Below, piece after piece: positions 16,931-25,517 of a stretch of DNA of 64,000 nucleotides. Location: the NCBI RefSeq assembly GCF_029626265.1, contig NZ_JARUBN010000001.1, positions 1,426,001-1,490,000 on the forward strand, given 5' to 3'. Below the pieces are notes generated by a model. It searched no databases, was not told the origin of the DNA, and saw nothing but the letters and a program-made list of their open reading frames with translations. Source of the stretch: Micromonospora sp. WMMD1102 (lineage in GTDB: Bacteria; Actinomycetota; Actinomycetes; Mycobacteriales; Micromonosporaceae). Made by a program: the position numbers and the translations under genes. How positions within the stretch are numbered: the stretch's first letter is position 1; every line of letters begins with the position of its first letter.

Positions 16931-19144
16931 ATGTTCACGTGGTGGGGCGGGGCGGTGGTCCGACTCCGCTGGGCGGTGCTCGCCGCCGGCCTGGTGCTGG
17001 TCGCGGTCGGCGCCACCTGGGGGGCCGGGGTCTTCGGCTCGCTGACCGGCGGCGGCTTCGAGGACCCGGGCAGCGAATCGGTCCGCACCCACGAGCGGAT
17101 CGACGCCGAACTCGGCAACCAGAGCGTCGACCTGCTCGTCCTCTATTCCAGCCCGGACAGCACCGTCGAGCAGCCCGCCTTCCGCGACCCGGTCACCGCC
17201 GCCCTGGACCGGCTCCGCCAGCACCCCGAGGTGGCCAGCGTGACGAGCTGGTACGAGACACGGGCACCGGCGCTGGTCTCGACCGACCGGCACGCCACGT
17301 ACGCGGCGGTGCGGTTGCGGGCGACCGACCCCGACGAGCAGGCCGAGGCGTACCGGGAACTGCGGCCGGCCCTGGACGCGCCCGGAGTCCGCACCGAGAC
17401 CGGCGGCACGGTCGCCTTCCTCGACGAGGCGAACGAGCAGAGCAAGGAGGACATCACCCGGGCCGAGATGCTCTCCCTGCCGATCCTGCTGGTGCTGCTC
17501 ATCCTGATCTTCCGTGGCCTGGTCGCCGCCGCGACGCCACTGCTGGTCGGCGGGCTGGCCATCCTCGGCGGCTTCGTGGCGGTACGCCTGATCGGCACGT
17601 TCACCGAGGTCTCCGTCTTCGCCATCAACATCATCACGCTGATCGGCCTCGGCATGGCCGTCGACTACGCCCTCTTCATCGTCAGCCGGTTCCGCGAGGA
17701 ACTCGCCGCCGGCCGGTCCGGCACCGAGGCGATCCGGCGCACCATGAGCACCGCCGGCCGGACCGTACTCGTCTCCGGGCTCACCATCGCGACCGCACTG
17801 GCCAGCCTGCTGATCTTCCCGCAGTCGTTCCTGCGCTCGATGGGGCTGGGCGGGATCGCCGCAGTCCTGGTCGCGATGCTCGCCGCGCTGACCGTGCTGC
17901 CGGCCCTGCTGGCGGTACTCGGGACCCGGATCAACGCCCTGGCCGTACGCCCGCCGTGGCGCCGCCGCAAGGGCGGCACCGACCCGGGTCCGGACGCCAC
18001 GACCGGGATCGGCGGCTCGGCCGGGATCGGCGGGTCGGCCGGGATCGGTGGCTCCGGTGCCTGGGCGCGGCTGGCCCGCAGCGTGATGCGCCGACCCGTG
18101 CTCTACCTGCTGGGCGTGCTCGCGGTGCTGGCCGTGCTGGCCGCCCCCTCGCTGCGGATGGAGGCCGGCGGCTTCGACGAGCGGGTGCTCCCGGCCGACG
18201 CGGTACCCAGGGTGGTGGCCGAACGGATCGCCGCGGACTTCCCCGGCGGCAGCGTCGGCCCGGTCGAGGTACTCCTCTCCGGCGCTCCCGCCGCCGACGC
18301 ACAACGGTTCGCCGATACGATCCGGCAGCTCCCCGGGGTGACCGGTGTGCAGCCGACCGCGAACCGGGGCGACTCCACGCTCCTCTTGGTGACCTATCCG
18401 GGCGAGCCGACCGGCCCGGTGGCCGAGCGGGTGGTCCGGCAGATCCGGGACCTGCCGACACCGGCCGGCGCGGAGGTACTCGTCGGCGGGCGGCCCGCCT
18501 TCGACGTGGACATGCTGGACAGCCTCACCGCCCGGCTCCCGCTGATGGCCCTGATCATGGCGTCGGCAACGCTTGTGCTGCTCTTCCTCGCCTTCGGGTC
18601 GGTGCTGCTGCCGATCAAGGCGGTGCTGATGAACCTGGTCTCGATCGGCGCGTCGTTCGGCGTGGTGGTCTGGATCTTTCAGGACGGGCACCTCGCGGAA
18701 TGGCTCGACTTCACCCCGACCGGCTTCATCGAACCGAGCAACCCGATCCTGATGCTCGCGGTCCTCTTCGGACTCGCCACCGACTACGAGGTTTTCCTGC
18801 TCTCCCGGGTACGCGAGGCGTGGGACGCCACCGGCGACAACACCGCCTCGGTGACCGCCGGCCTCCAGCACACCGGGCGGATCATCACCGCCGCCGCGCT
18901 GCTGCTGATCGTGGTGGTCGCCGGGTTCGCCACCGGCGGCGTCGTCTTCGTCAAGCTGATCGGGATCGGGATGATCGTGGCGATCGTCGTCGACGCCACG
19001 CTGGTGCGGGCGCTGCTGGTGCCGGCCACGATGCGGCTGCTCGGCCGGTGGAACTGGTGGGCGCCGGGCCCGCTGGCCAAGGTCTACCGCCGGTACGGCA
19101 TCCGCGAGTCGGCGCCTGATGTCGCCGGTGGCCGCGAGAGGTGA
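16931..19144 (+). CDS. MMPL/RND-type membrane transporter
   Basis: A 737-residue protein of the MmpL family (proton-driven export of lipids or drugs). It has the duplicated architecture: TM1, an extracellular domain, then TM2-6 (LPILLVLLILIFRGLVAAAT onwards), and again TM7, a second domain and TM8-12. The motif GMAVDYALFIVSRFREEL in the first half and GLATDYEVFLLSRVREAW in the second are hallmarks of the proton relay. The cytoplasmic loop near residue 360 has three GGSAGI repeats. The ATG at 16931 sits 8 bp after AGGAG; the upstream in-frame GTG overlaps that site. Transcription is probably TetR-controlled. Confidence 0.94.
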   Translation: MFTWWGGAVVRLRWAVLAAGLVLVAVGATWGAGVFGSLTGGGFEDPGSESVRTHERIDAELGNQSVDLLVLYSSPDSTVEQPAFRDPVTAALDRLRQHPEVASVTSWYETRAPALVSTDRHATYAAVRLRATDPDEQAEAYRELRPALDAPGVRTETGGTVAFLDEANEQSKEDITRAEMLSLPILLVLLILIFRGLVAAATPLLVGGLAILGGFVAVRLIGTFTEVSVFAINIITLIGLGMAVDYALFIVSRFREELAAGRSGTEAIRRTMSTAGRTVLVSGLTIATALASLLIFPQSFLRSMGLGGIAAVLVAMLAALTVLPALLAVLGTRINALAVRPPWRRRKGGTDPGPDATTGIGGSAGIGGSAGIGGSGAWARLARSVMRRPVLYLLGVLAVLAVLAAPSLRMEAGGFDERVLPADAVPRVVAERIAADFPGGSVGPVEVLLSGAPAADAQRFADTIRQLPGVTGVQPTANRGDSTLLLVTYPGEPTGPVAERVVRQIRDLPTPAGAEVLVGGRPAFDVDMLDSLTARLPLMALIMASATLVLLFLAFGSVLLPIKAVLMNLVSIGASFGVVVWIFQDGHLAEWLDFTPTGFIEPSNPILMLAVLFGLATDYEVFLLSRVREAWDATGDNTASVTAGLQHTGRIITAAALLLIVVVAGFATGGVVFVKLIGIGMIVAIVVDATLVRALLVPATMRLLGRWNWWAPGPLAKVYRRYGIRESAPDVAGGRER

Positions 19145-19211
19145 ACTGGGCTTCTCCGAGATGGCACAACCTGCTCACTTTGCCCGGTCGGCCTGAGGGC
19201 TCGGGGGATCA

Positions 19212-19817
19212 TCAGTCGGTCGCTTCGTGAGCCTCGGGCCAGAGTCGGATCGCCCGTGCGGCGGCGTCGATGACCAGTTGGCCGTCGACCTCTGCTCGTG
19301 ACTCGGGGATGCCGTACCCCGGCCACTCGGCGACGAAGGCGACCGGCCCGGACGGCGGTAGCGGCCAGACCCAGTACTGGGCGACGTGTCGCCGGTCATC
19401 CGACTCCGCGCTGCCCGCGAACAGCACCGGACCGGCCGGCTCGGCGTCCCGCGGCGGGAACGCGTGCCGATCCAGGTTGGTGATGCTGCTCCCGTCCGCG
19501 AACTGCACACCCACGCGGAGAAACTGGTCGGGCAGGTGCCGGCCTGCCCAGTACCCCATCCGGTGGATGCCGTGGTGCGGAAGGTCCGGCCGGCGGTCAG
19601 GGGTCCGGAGCACTGCGGTCACGGTGAACTCGAAGCCGGTGGGATAGGCGAGCAGGTTACTGATCATGATTGCGGCGTTGTCGGTGTGGGCCAGCACGCG
19701 CTGCTCGGCCACGACGCCGGGGAACACCGACTCGGGCTTCGTCCAGGAAGGACGGGGCGGAGCGGGCGGCTCCGGTTCGGGGTCCGGTGCGACGGGCGGA
19801 CGGTCGAAGAAGCCCAT
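19212..19817 (-). CDS. Hypothetical protein
   Basis: A 201-residue protein starting at ATG 19817 (MGFFDRPPVAPDPEP) after GGAAGG. It has a short Pro/Glu-rich N-terminal segment and then what looks like a compact beta-rich domain (VLAHTDNAAIMISNLLAYPT, FEFTVTAVLRTPDRRPD, VAQYWVWPLPPSGPVAFVAE). There are no transmembrane helices or known catalytic motifs. Similar proteins are, as far as I recall, scattered in actinobacteria without assigned function. It is convergent with the MMPL gene and divergent from the lipoprotein gene. Confidence 0.75.
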   Translation of the reverse strand: MGFFDRPPVAPDPEPEPPAPPRPSWTKPESVFPGVVAEQRVLAHTDNAAIMISNLLAYPTGFEFTVTAVLRTPDRRPDLPHHGIHRMGYWAGRHLPDQFLRVGVQFADGSSITNLDRHAFPPRDAEPAGPVLFAGSAESDDRRHVAQYWVWPLPPSGPVAFVAEWPGYGIPESRAEVDGQLVIDAAARAIRLWPEAHEATD

Positions 19818-19959
19818 ACAGCCAACCTTCCCACAATCCCGGTGCACGGTCGGTCCGGGTCAGGCCCGGCCGGGCGGCCAGCGCCCGGTGCCCGGGCAGC
19901 CGCCAGGTCCCAAGAAGCCGATGGGCCCGCACTCGGTCGGGCCGGGTAGCCTGGATCGC

Positions 19960-20457
19960 ATGGCAATCCTGGCGCGGAGGATGTCGTACACCGCATTCGT
20001 CGCCGTTGTCGTCGCAGTCGGTTTCGCTGCTCTCACATCGTGTTCGGCGGATTCTTCGGATGGGCCCGGCTCCGAGCCGTCGGCGTCCGACGGCATGTCG
20101 ACGCCCACCCAGGCGACCACACCGTCGCCTGCACCGACGGGGCCGTGCGCCGACGGAACGTGCGAGATCGATGTCGCCGTGGGCGACGTCGTGGCCGTGC
20201 CGGAAAGGTACGGCCTCGGGCCGATCGAGGTCACGGCGATCGCCGCTGCCGAGGTCGAGATGGTCGCGCCGCTGACCGGGTCCGGTTACAGCGTTTCGGG
20301 CTGTTCCGGTGGCGGCGGCGTGTCGTCGCAGGGCGGCGGCGGTGTCCGGATGAGCTGCAAGGTGGGCGCCGTCGCGACCATCAACGACGTCATGAGCCTG
20401 GAGGTCGTCGAGGTCGGCGGTAAGGTCGCCGTCCTGCGTATCGAACCCACCGGGTGA
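19960..20457 (+). CDS. Putative lipoprotein of unknown function
   Basis: A 165-residue protein from ATG 19960. The N-terminus has basic residues, a hydrophobic stretch (AFVAVVVAVGFAAL) and the lipobox LTSC with C28, so it is probably lipidated and exported. A Ser/Thr/Pro-rich linker follows, then a small beta-rich domain with a paired cysteine region (CADGTC; CSGGGG...MSCKVG). An alternative ATG at 19981 has its GGAGG directly adjacent, too close for use. No family is recognised. Confidence 0.7.
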   Translation: MAILARRMSYTAFVAVVVAVGFAALTSCSADSSDGPGSEPSASDGMSTPTQATTPSPAPTGPCADGTCEIDVAVGDVVAVPERYGLGPIEVTAIAAAEVEMVAPLTGSGYSVSGCSGGGGVSSQGGGGVRMSCKVGAVATINDVMSLEVVEVGGKVAVLRIEPTG

Positions 20458-20834
20458 GGTCGTCGATTGTGATAGCCGGCCAGCCCGCAGCAGATCAGGC
20501 AGAGTACGAGCAGGAGCCGTAGCCTGGCCGATAGATCGTTAGGCGGTCGGCGATGGCCCCGGGCAGCCCCGAAACGCCGACGTCCCGCGTTCGGGATCGA
20601 CGGGCGCCATGACCAGGACGGTAGCGGCCATCCGCCCGTCGGTTCAGCGTGGCGACAACGCTCCACCCACCTTCCCCGGGCCGGTCGAGCGGCCGGTCCG
20701 ACTCGGGACGCCCGACCACCGGACGTTCGGTTGCCGGAGGAGGCCCCAGAGGAAGGCGACTTCTGGGTACAAGCTCGGCTGCCGCAACTGCGCAGAACTC
20801 TCAAGCGCACCGTCGGCAGTCCGAGTCCTCACGC
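20458..20834. other. Intergenic region without a recognisable gene
   Basis: Several short ORFs exist on both strands, but none has convincing codon use or a family resemblance. The stretch may contain debris, since it borders the damaged DUF402/DUF1801 locus. Confidence 0.4.
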
Positions 20835-21090
20835 CTACTGAGAGAGAATCTGCCACCCGCGTTCCTGCCAGGGCTCATTCCGGCGCCGGAGTGCTCCAGC
20901 GCGAGCCTCCGCCGTGGACTGTGCGACCTTGGCCTCGGCTGCGCTCATCCAGCCGTTACGGCACGCCTGCTCGTACTCGTCCCAGTCTTCGATCTCGACA
21001 CGCGAATCCCGCTCATGCAGCACCGGGTCGAGTTCGAGGTCGACATACCGCCAGCCTGCTTCGGTATGTTCCGGCGGAAGGCATACGGCG
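20835..21090 (-). pseudogene. C-terminal fragment of a DUF402-like protein
   Basis: In one minus frame the last ~80 codons encode PPEHTEAGWRYVDLELDPVL, RVEIEDWDEYEQACRNGWMS and AAEAKVAQSTAEARA, the layout of DUF402/FomD-like C-termini (a YVDLELD strand, then an acidic helix with a GxxSxxEA turn). No start or N-terminal half is present in this frame. Its beginning overlaps, in another frame, the tail of the DUF1801 gene. It therefore looks like the end of a neighbouring gene joined to the truncated DUF1801 gene by deletion. The family assignment is tentative. Confidence 0.5.
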
Positions 21091-21403
21091 GTTCGTCGAC
21101 GTCGGCGGGAGTGGAGAGCCGTACCGAGGCCATCTGCCGGGCGCCAGGGATCAGCCGACCGGACCGGTCGACGATCTCCTGGCCGCGCCACAGCCCGAAG
21201 GTGACGTACGAGGTATAGGCCTTGAGCAGGCAGATCGGCCGCCGTCCCGGGGTCTCGCCGAGGCCCCACACCGGGTGGCCGTGCCACATCACGCAGGTCG
21301 CGTCGGTCAGCGTCGCGTCGATGACCGGGCGGACCGTCAGGGACGTCTCCGTCAACGAGGTGTCGAGTCCGGTCAGGTAGCCGTCGGCGCTTGTCGTCTT
21401 CAT
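20945..21403 (-). CDS. DUF1801-family protein with a replaced C-terminus
   Basis: The 152-residue ORF starts MKTTSADGYLTGLDTSLTET. Residues 1-105 fit the DUF1801/YdhG-like domain (CVMWHGHPVWGLGE, ICLLKAYTSYVTFGLWRGQE, MASVRLSTPADVDE). After DVDE the expected terminal helix of about 15 residues is missing; it is replaced by out-of-frame translation of the DUF402-like fragment (YAFRRNIPKQAGG). It may still fold, but the tail is aberrant. It is divergent from the LysR gene at 21580, whose palindromic site lies in the shared gap, so LysR control is likely. Confidence 0.6.
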   Translation of the reverse strand: MKTTSADGYLTGLDTSLTETSLTVRPVIDATLTDATCVMWHGHPVWGLGETPGRRPICLLKAYTSYVTFGLWRGQEIVDRSGRLIPGARQMASVRLSTPADVDEPPYAFRRNIPKQAGGMSTSNSTRCCMSGIRVSRSKTGTSTSRRAVTAG

Positions 21404-21498
21404 GATCTTTCCTCTCGATCGGGGAGAGCCTGCTCGGCGGCTGACGCGGGCGATCCATTACTGCCGGCCTGTCCGGTAAGCCCTGGTGACGCCCCTAA

Positions 21499-21512
21499 CG
21501 ATTCGCGAATCG
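21499..21512. promoter_or_regulatory. Perfect 14-bp palindrome between DUF1801 and lysR
   Basis: CGATTCGCGAATCG is a perfect palindrome in the divergent gap, 68 bp upstream of the LysR start. Two CGATCG boxes (21531-21536 and 21542-21547) lie closer to it. Palindromes in such gaps are typical LysR-type binding sites. Confidence 0.6.
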
Positions 21513-21579
21513 GCGCCACCGACCAAGCCACGATCGCTCTACGATCGTTGAGCCGGATTCAACGAAGGGGGTGGCGGGG

Positions 21580-22545
21580 ATGCTGGAGCGACACGAGGTC
21601 GAGACCTTCCTGACGCTCGCCGACGAGCTGCACTTCGGTCGTACCGCCGAACGGCTGGGCGTGACCACCGGCCGGATCAGCCACGTCATCAGGAAGCTGG
21701 AACGGCGGATCGGCGCTCCGCTGTTCGAGCGGACCAGTCGAGTCGTCCGGATCACGCCAATCGGCCGGCAGTTGGCCGACGACCTGGCCCCGCTTGTCGA
21801 GCAGATGGACGCCGCCCTGCGTCGCGCGGTCGAGGCCGGCCGCGGCGTGACCGGTCAGCTCCGGGTGGCGTTCCTCGGTGAGTACCTCGCGCCGGTACTG
21901 CTCAAAGCGGTAAAGCTGTTCACCGCCCGGCACCCCGACTGCGACGTGCACGTACGCGAGGTGCAGCTGTCCAGCTCACGGGCCAGCCTGGTGGACGGCT
22001 CGATCGACATCCTCATCGCCTCGTACCCGTTCGACGGCATGGCGCAGGGGCCCGTCTTGATGGCGGAGCGGCGCGTGCTGGCCGTGGCCGCGACGCATCC
22101 GCTGGCCGACGCGGAGTCGGTCTCGCTGGAGGTGCTCGCCGGCCACCCGGTGGTCCAGTACCCGCCGACAACGTCCGCGGCGTTCAAGCGTGACCGCACA
22201 CCCGAGCACACGCCGGCCGGCCGCCCCATCCCCAAGGGCCCGCACGGCAACACCTTCTCCGGGATGCTGTCCCTCGTCGCGATGGGCCGGGGCGTGCTGC
22301 CGGTGGGCGAGCAGACCCAGCGGTACTACCCCCGGCCCGACATCGCCTACCTGCCGATTCACGACGCCCCACCCATCGAGCGCGGACCGGTCTGGCTGGA
22401 GGCGAACACGACCACCCGGGTACGACAGTTCGTCCCGGCCGCGCTGGACGCCAACTCCCCGCCCGCAAAGCCCGCAGAGTCGGCCCCACCTGCCCGGGAA
22501 GGCACCGGGTCCGCCGTCTCCGCAGCGAGCGGTCAGATCGTGTAG
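21580..22545 (+). CDS. LysR-family transcriptional regulator
   Basis: A 321-residue regulator from ATG 21580, 9 bp after AGGGGG. The N-terminal winged helix begins MLERHEVETFLTLADELHFG and continues RTAERLGVTTGRISHVIRKL. The effector domain follows (GVTGQLRVAFLGEYLAPVLL, with DILIASYP). The C-terminal ~40 residues are Pro/Ala-rich. It is divergent from the DUF1801 gene, the classical LysR arrangement. Its 3' end overlaps the next minus-strand gene by 13 bp. Confidence 0.93.
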   Translation: MLERHEVETFLTLADELHFGRTAERLGVTTGRISHVIRKLERRIGAPLFERTSRVVRITPIGRQLADDLAPLVEQMDAALRRAVEAGRGVTGQLRVAFLGEYLAPVLLKAVKLFTARHPDCDVHVREVQLSSSRASLVDGSIDILIASYPFDGMAQGPVLMAERRVLAVAATHPLADAESVSLEVLAGHPVVQYPPTTSAAFKRDRTPEHTPAGRPIPKGPHGNTFSGMLSLVAMGRGVLPVGEQTQRYYPRPDIAYLPIHDAPPIERGPVWLEANTTTRVRQFVPAALDANSPPAKPAESAPPAREGTGSAVSAASGQIV

Positions 22546-23459
22546 ACGGCCGGCGGGAACGGTGCGGCGCCGCTGAACCCGGGCAGCGTGGCGATCACCG
22601 GCAGGCCGAGCCGCTGATCGGTCGGTACGGACCAACAGGGAATGTCGCTGATCTCGGCGGCGATGACGGGCGCAGGGAAGAAGTCGTAGAACGGCTCTGG
22701 CAGGTCGACGTCGTCGAAATGGTCCTCGGGCCGGCCGGACAGCCCGTTGGCGTCCATCCACTTCAGCTCGAACGCCAGCGGCTCCCCGGTGCAACCCGCG
22801 GCGTCATTGAGGTCGAAGGTGCGCACGGTCGCGCCGTCCCGGGCGACCAACCACGCCGACCCGTCGTCGCGCTCGCCGTCGTAGAACGCGTGGGCCTCGC
22901 CGAACTCCGCACTCAACCGTTCGACGGTGGCACGGGCCTCGGCCGGCCGGGCGGGATGGTCGGGCAACTCGTTGAACACGTCACACCACGGTCCGGTGAT
23001 CGTCGTCCACCCGTCGCGCGCCGGGCCGACGAAGACCAGTGGTTGCCCCGCACGGCAGTGCTCGATCGTTTCCAGGACGCTGTCGGCGAGCCCGAAGGTC
23101 ACCGGACGGGGGTCGTGCAGTCCGATCGACGCCATGACGGCGGTCGGGTCGTCGCTGCGCACGCACCACCACCGCAGCCAGCAACCGGAGAGCAGGCGCG
23201 GAGCGTCCAGGTGCAGGCGGATGCGGACCAGACGCTCGACGAGGGCCACGTCAGCCGGGTCGAGGCCGGGCTCGCCGGCCACGTGGGCGAGGGCGTGCAG
23301 CGCGCTGGCGCGCAGCCTGCCTGGTCCGTGCCGGCGCACCGCGAGCAGCGCCTCCCGGGTCGCGGGATCGTCCGGAGCGAACAACCCCAGCACGTCGATG
23401 CGGTCGTACGGACCGGCCGTCCGCAACTGTTCCAGCAGCGCTCGCACGTCGATGGTCAC
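22533..23459 (-). CDS. Hypothetical cytoplasmic protein
   Basis: A 308-residue protein; I place the start at GTG 23459 (MTIDVRALLEQLRTAGPYDR), though a TTG at 23477 is also open. The first ~90 residues form short helical repeats resembling HEAT-like units (PATREALLAVRRHGPGRLRA, SALHALAHVAGEPGLDPADV). The rest is a mixed alpha/beta domain (PLVFVGPARDGWTTITGPWC, GSAWLVARDGATVRTFDLND). There is no signal peptide and I recognise no catalytic motif. It is convergent with lysR, with overlapping ends. Confidence 0.65.
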   Translation of the reverse strand: MTIDVRALLEQLRTAGPYDRIDVLGLFAPDDPATREALLAVRRHGPGRLRASALHALAHVAGEPGLDPADVALVERLVRIRLHLDAPRLLSGCWLRWWCVRSDDPTAVMASIGLHDPRPVTFGLADSVLETIEHCRAGQPLVFVGPARDGWTTITGPWCDVFNELPDHPARPAEARATVERLSAEFGEAHAFYDGERDDGSAWLVARDGATVRTFDLNDAAGCTGEPLAFELKWMDANGLSGRPEDHFDDVDLPEPFYDFFPAPVIAAEISDIPCWSVPTDQRLGLPVIATLPGFSGAAPFPPAVYTI

Positions 23460-23691
23460 GGCGGCAATGTACGGCAACGTACGCAGGCCCGTAAGGTTCG
23501 TGACCCCCCTGCCAAGACGAGAGGCATCCGAGGTCGAAGCGTAGCGGCGGGATCCCCACGCTCATCAAGTAGCCGCCGACCGTGCGCTCCGAACCTGGCC
23601 ATCGTCACGCTCGGTAGCTGACGCTCCATGTCGATCGGCTTCCGGATCGCTGACATTGAGAGAGTGTGCCGCCCAGCGGATCGGACGATCT

Positions 23692-24385
23692 TCAGTGCTG
23701 TTCGGCAAGGTGGTCGCCGTCGCTGAACTTCCACGTCGGGTATCTCTCGGACATGTAGGGGCGGTGGCCGTCCCAGTCAGCCGGCCCGAGCAATCGCACC
23801 GGCGACAGTCGCAGCCGCTCCTCCGGATCCTGCTCGTAGCCCCACGCGAACCCGACCAGCGGAACGACGAGCCGCCGGTCAAGGTCCCAGGGCCCGATAG
23901 TCAGGAAGCTGTGCGCCTCCCACCGCACCGCACCCGAGCGCCAACGGGAAGGAGCGTCGAAGAGCACCGGCCGCGTTCCGTACCAGGCGAAGGGCGCGCT
24001 GGAGTCGGCGAACAGGTCGAACGGGTCGATCCCGAATCGGTCCGTCGCGCTGGGCTCGCGGACCAGCTGCACCCAGCCCAGCAGCGATCGATAACCCTGG
24101 GCACTGAATTCGACTGACGCGGTGCACACCGGCATGCCCAGCTCCTGCTCGGTCTTACCGACGGCCACCGGGTCGGCATTCGGCGCAACCTCCACCAACA
24201 CTCGGCCACGCTCGTCACCGAAGCCAAACCGAATCTCCACCGAGCCATCCTGTATCTCGTCCGCGCACTCAACTGCCGCGATTCGATTGATAGCGGCGCG
24301 GTCAGGAGCCGCGACGTTCACACAGGGCCATCTCGTCCATGTCGTGGGCGTAGCTGACCTCGATGTCAGGCAGCTCGTCCTGCAT
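23692..24385 (-). pseudogene. Hypothetical protein gene with a probable 5' frameshift
   Basis: One frame from about 24321 down to the stop at 23692 encodes about 209 residues with credible coding character (VNVAAPDRAAINRIAAVECA, VEIRFGFGDERGRVLVEV, GPWDLDRRLVVPLVGFAWGY). Directly upstream, a different frame from ATG 24385 encodes MQDELPDIEVSYAHDMDEMA and runs LC before drifting off, as if ALC should continue into VNVAAP. A one-base indel near 24318 would join them. The intact 209-residue ORF could also be used from GTG 24321. The family is unknown. The locus borders an IS remnant, consistent with decay. Confidence 0.5.
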
Positions 24386-24484
24386 CTCATTAGCCAGTCG
24401 TAGTCCTTCCTGCTGCCACCGCCAGTCCTCATCGGGCCGCCGAACTGAAAGCCTGTCAACGCAATGCCGTTGAAGCGCTCGTTC

Positions 24485-24599
24485 TCACGTCCGCAGCCGC
24501 TGGACCAGCTCCACACTGACACCCGGCTCCTCAAGGTCGACCGGACCCAAGTGCTCGATCAAGACCGTTCCGTGGTCGATCGGCACACCCGCGAATGGA
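24485..24599 (-). pseudogene. C-terminal fragment of an unidentified gene cut by the IS remnant
   Basis: On the minus strand a frame reading VPIDHGTVLIEHLGPVDLEE and then PGVSVELVQRLRT ends at TGA 24485-24487. It has good codon use but no start: it opens at the edge of the transposase fragment (about 24600). It looks like the end of a gene whose front was lost when the IS inserted or deleted. Confidence 0.4.
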
Positions 24600-24864
24600 G
24601 ATGATCGCCGCCGCACTCGCCGAATGGGCCGGCACCCGGACCGGGATGATCTTCATTCCGCCCGGCGAACCCTGGAAAAACCCTTTCATCGAATCCTTCA
24701 ACGGCCGGCTCAGCGACGAATGTCTCAACCTGCACCTGTTCTGGTCCCTGGCCCACGCCAAGGTCACCATCGGCGACTGGAAGAAGAAGTACAACCACGA
24801 CCGGCAGCACTCATCGCTGGGCTACCGAGCCCCACGAGCCTACGCCGCGATCTGTACCCACTAA
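24596..24864 (+). mobile_element. 3' remnant of an IS3-family transposase (OrfB)
   Basis: The 89-codon frame encodes the C-terminal end of an IS3-type integrase core: PPGEPWKNPFIESFNGRLSD, ECLNLHLFWSLAHAKVTIGD and YNHDRQHSSLGYRAPRAYAA. The final catalytic Glu lies in FIESFNGRL. The two catalytic Asp residues and OrfA are absent, and no terminal inverted repeats were recognised, so it cannot move. Its stop overlaps the stop of the response regulator gene. A relic of a recombination event. Confidence 0.88.
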
Positions 24865-25517
24865 TCCGCTCTCACGCGTCTGGTGTCGTATGCCCACATC
24901 GCGATCTCGACGCGGTTGCGGGCGCCGAGCTTGGTCATCAACGATGCGACGTGGGTCTTCACCGTGCTCAGGCCGACGAAGAGCTCGGTGGCGATCTCGG
25001 CGTTGGTCCGGCCCCGTGCCACCAGCGCGAGCACCTCCTCCTCGCGCTTCGTGAGTGGGTCGATGGGCTGGACCGGTACAACCGGTGCCTGGTCGGCGAA
25101 GGTCGCCAGGAGCCGGCGGGTGACGTTAGGGGCGATCAGCGCGTCCCCGTTGGCCGCCGCGTGGATGGCCTGCACGAGGATCACCGGCCCGGCGTCTTTG
25201 AGCAGGAATCCGCGGGCGCCGGCGCGTAGAGCGCCGAGGACGTACTCATCGAGGTCGAAGGTCGTGATCACGACGACCGCCATCGGGTCCCTCACGTCTG
25301 GCCCGGCCAGGCGCCGCGTTACCTCGACGCCGTCGAGCCCCGGCATCCGGATGTCGACGAGGAGGACATCGGGACGCAGCCGGGTCGCCAGGTCGAGCGC
25401 GGCGAGCCCGTCTGCTGCCTCCCCCACAACGTCGAGGTCGGGTTGCGCGCCGAGGATCATCACCAGCCCGGTCCGGACCAAGTCCTGGTCATCGGCTACG
25501 ACAACTCGGATGCTCAT
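24861..25517 (-). CDS. NarL/LuxR-family response regulator
   Basis: A 218-residue response regulator. The receiver domain has the acidic pair DD near residue 9, phospho-acceptor D55 (VLLVDIRMPGLDG) and the switch/lysine region ITTFD...LLKDAG. The C-terminal LuxR-type HTH is LTKREEEVLALVARGRTNAE followed by LSTVKTHVASLMTKLGARNR. It overlaps the upstream kinase gene by 4 bp (ATGA), so they form a two-component operon. The last residues abut an IS3 fragment; the domain is complete, but the final few codons may have been altered by it. Confidence 0.94.
   Translation of the reverse strand: MSIRVVVADDQDLVRTGLVMILGAQPDLDVVGEAADGLAALDLATRLRPDVLLVDIRMPGLDGVEVTRRLAGPDVRDPMAVVVITTFDLDEYVLGALRAGARGFLLKDAGPVILVQAIHAAANGDALIAPNVTRRLLATFADQAPVVPVQPIDPLTKREEEVLALVARGRTNAEIATELFVGLSTVKTHVASLMTKLGARNRVEIAMWAYDTRRVRAD

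Noticed and set aside
16873..19119. 748-codon plus-strand frame overlapping the MMPL gene
   Set aside because: It is another frame of the transporter gene; its Arg-rich translation shows no family match, while the MMPL frame is clearly coding.
20644..20856. 70-codon minus-strand frame (MADSLSVGVRTRTADGAL)
   Set aside because: No SD site, no family resemblance and overlap with the DUF402-like fragment; could be debris.
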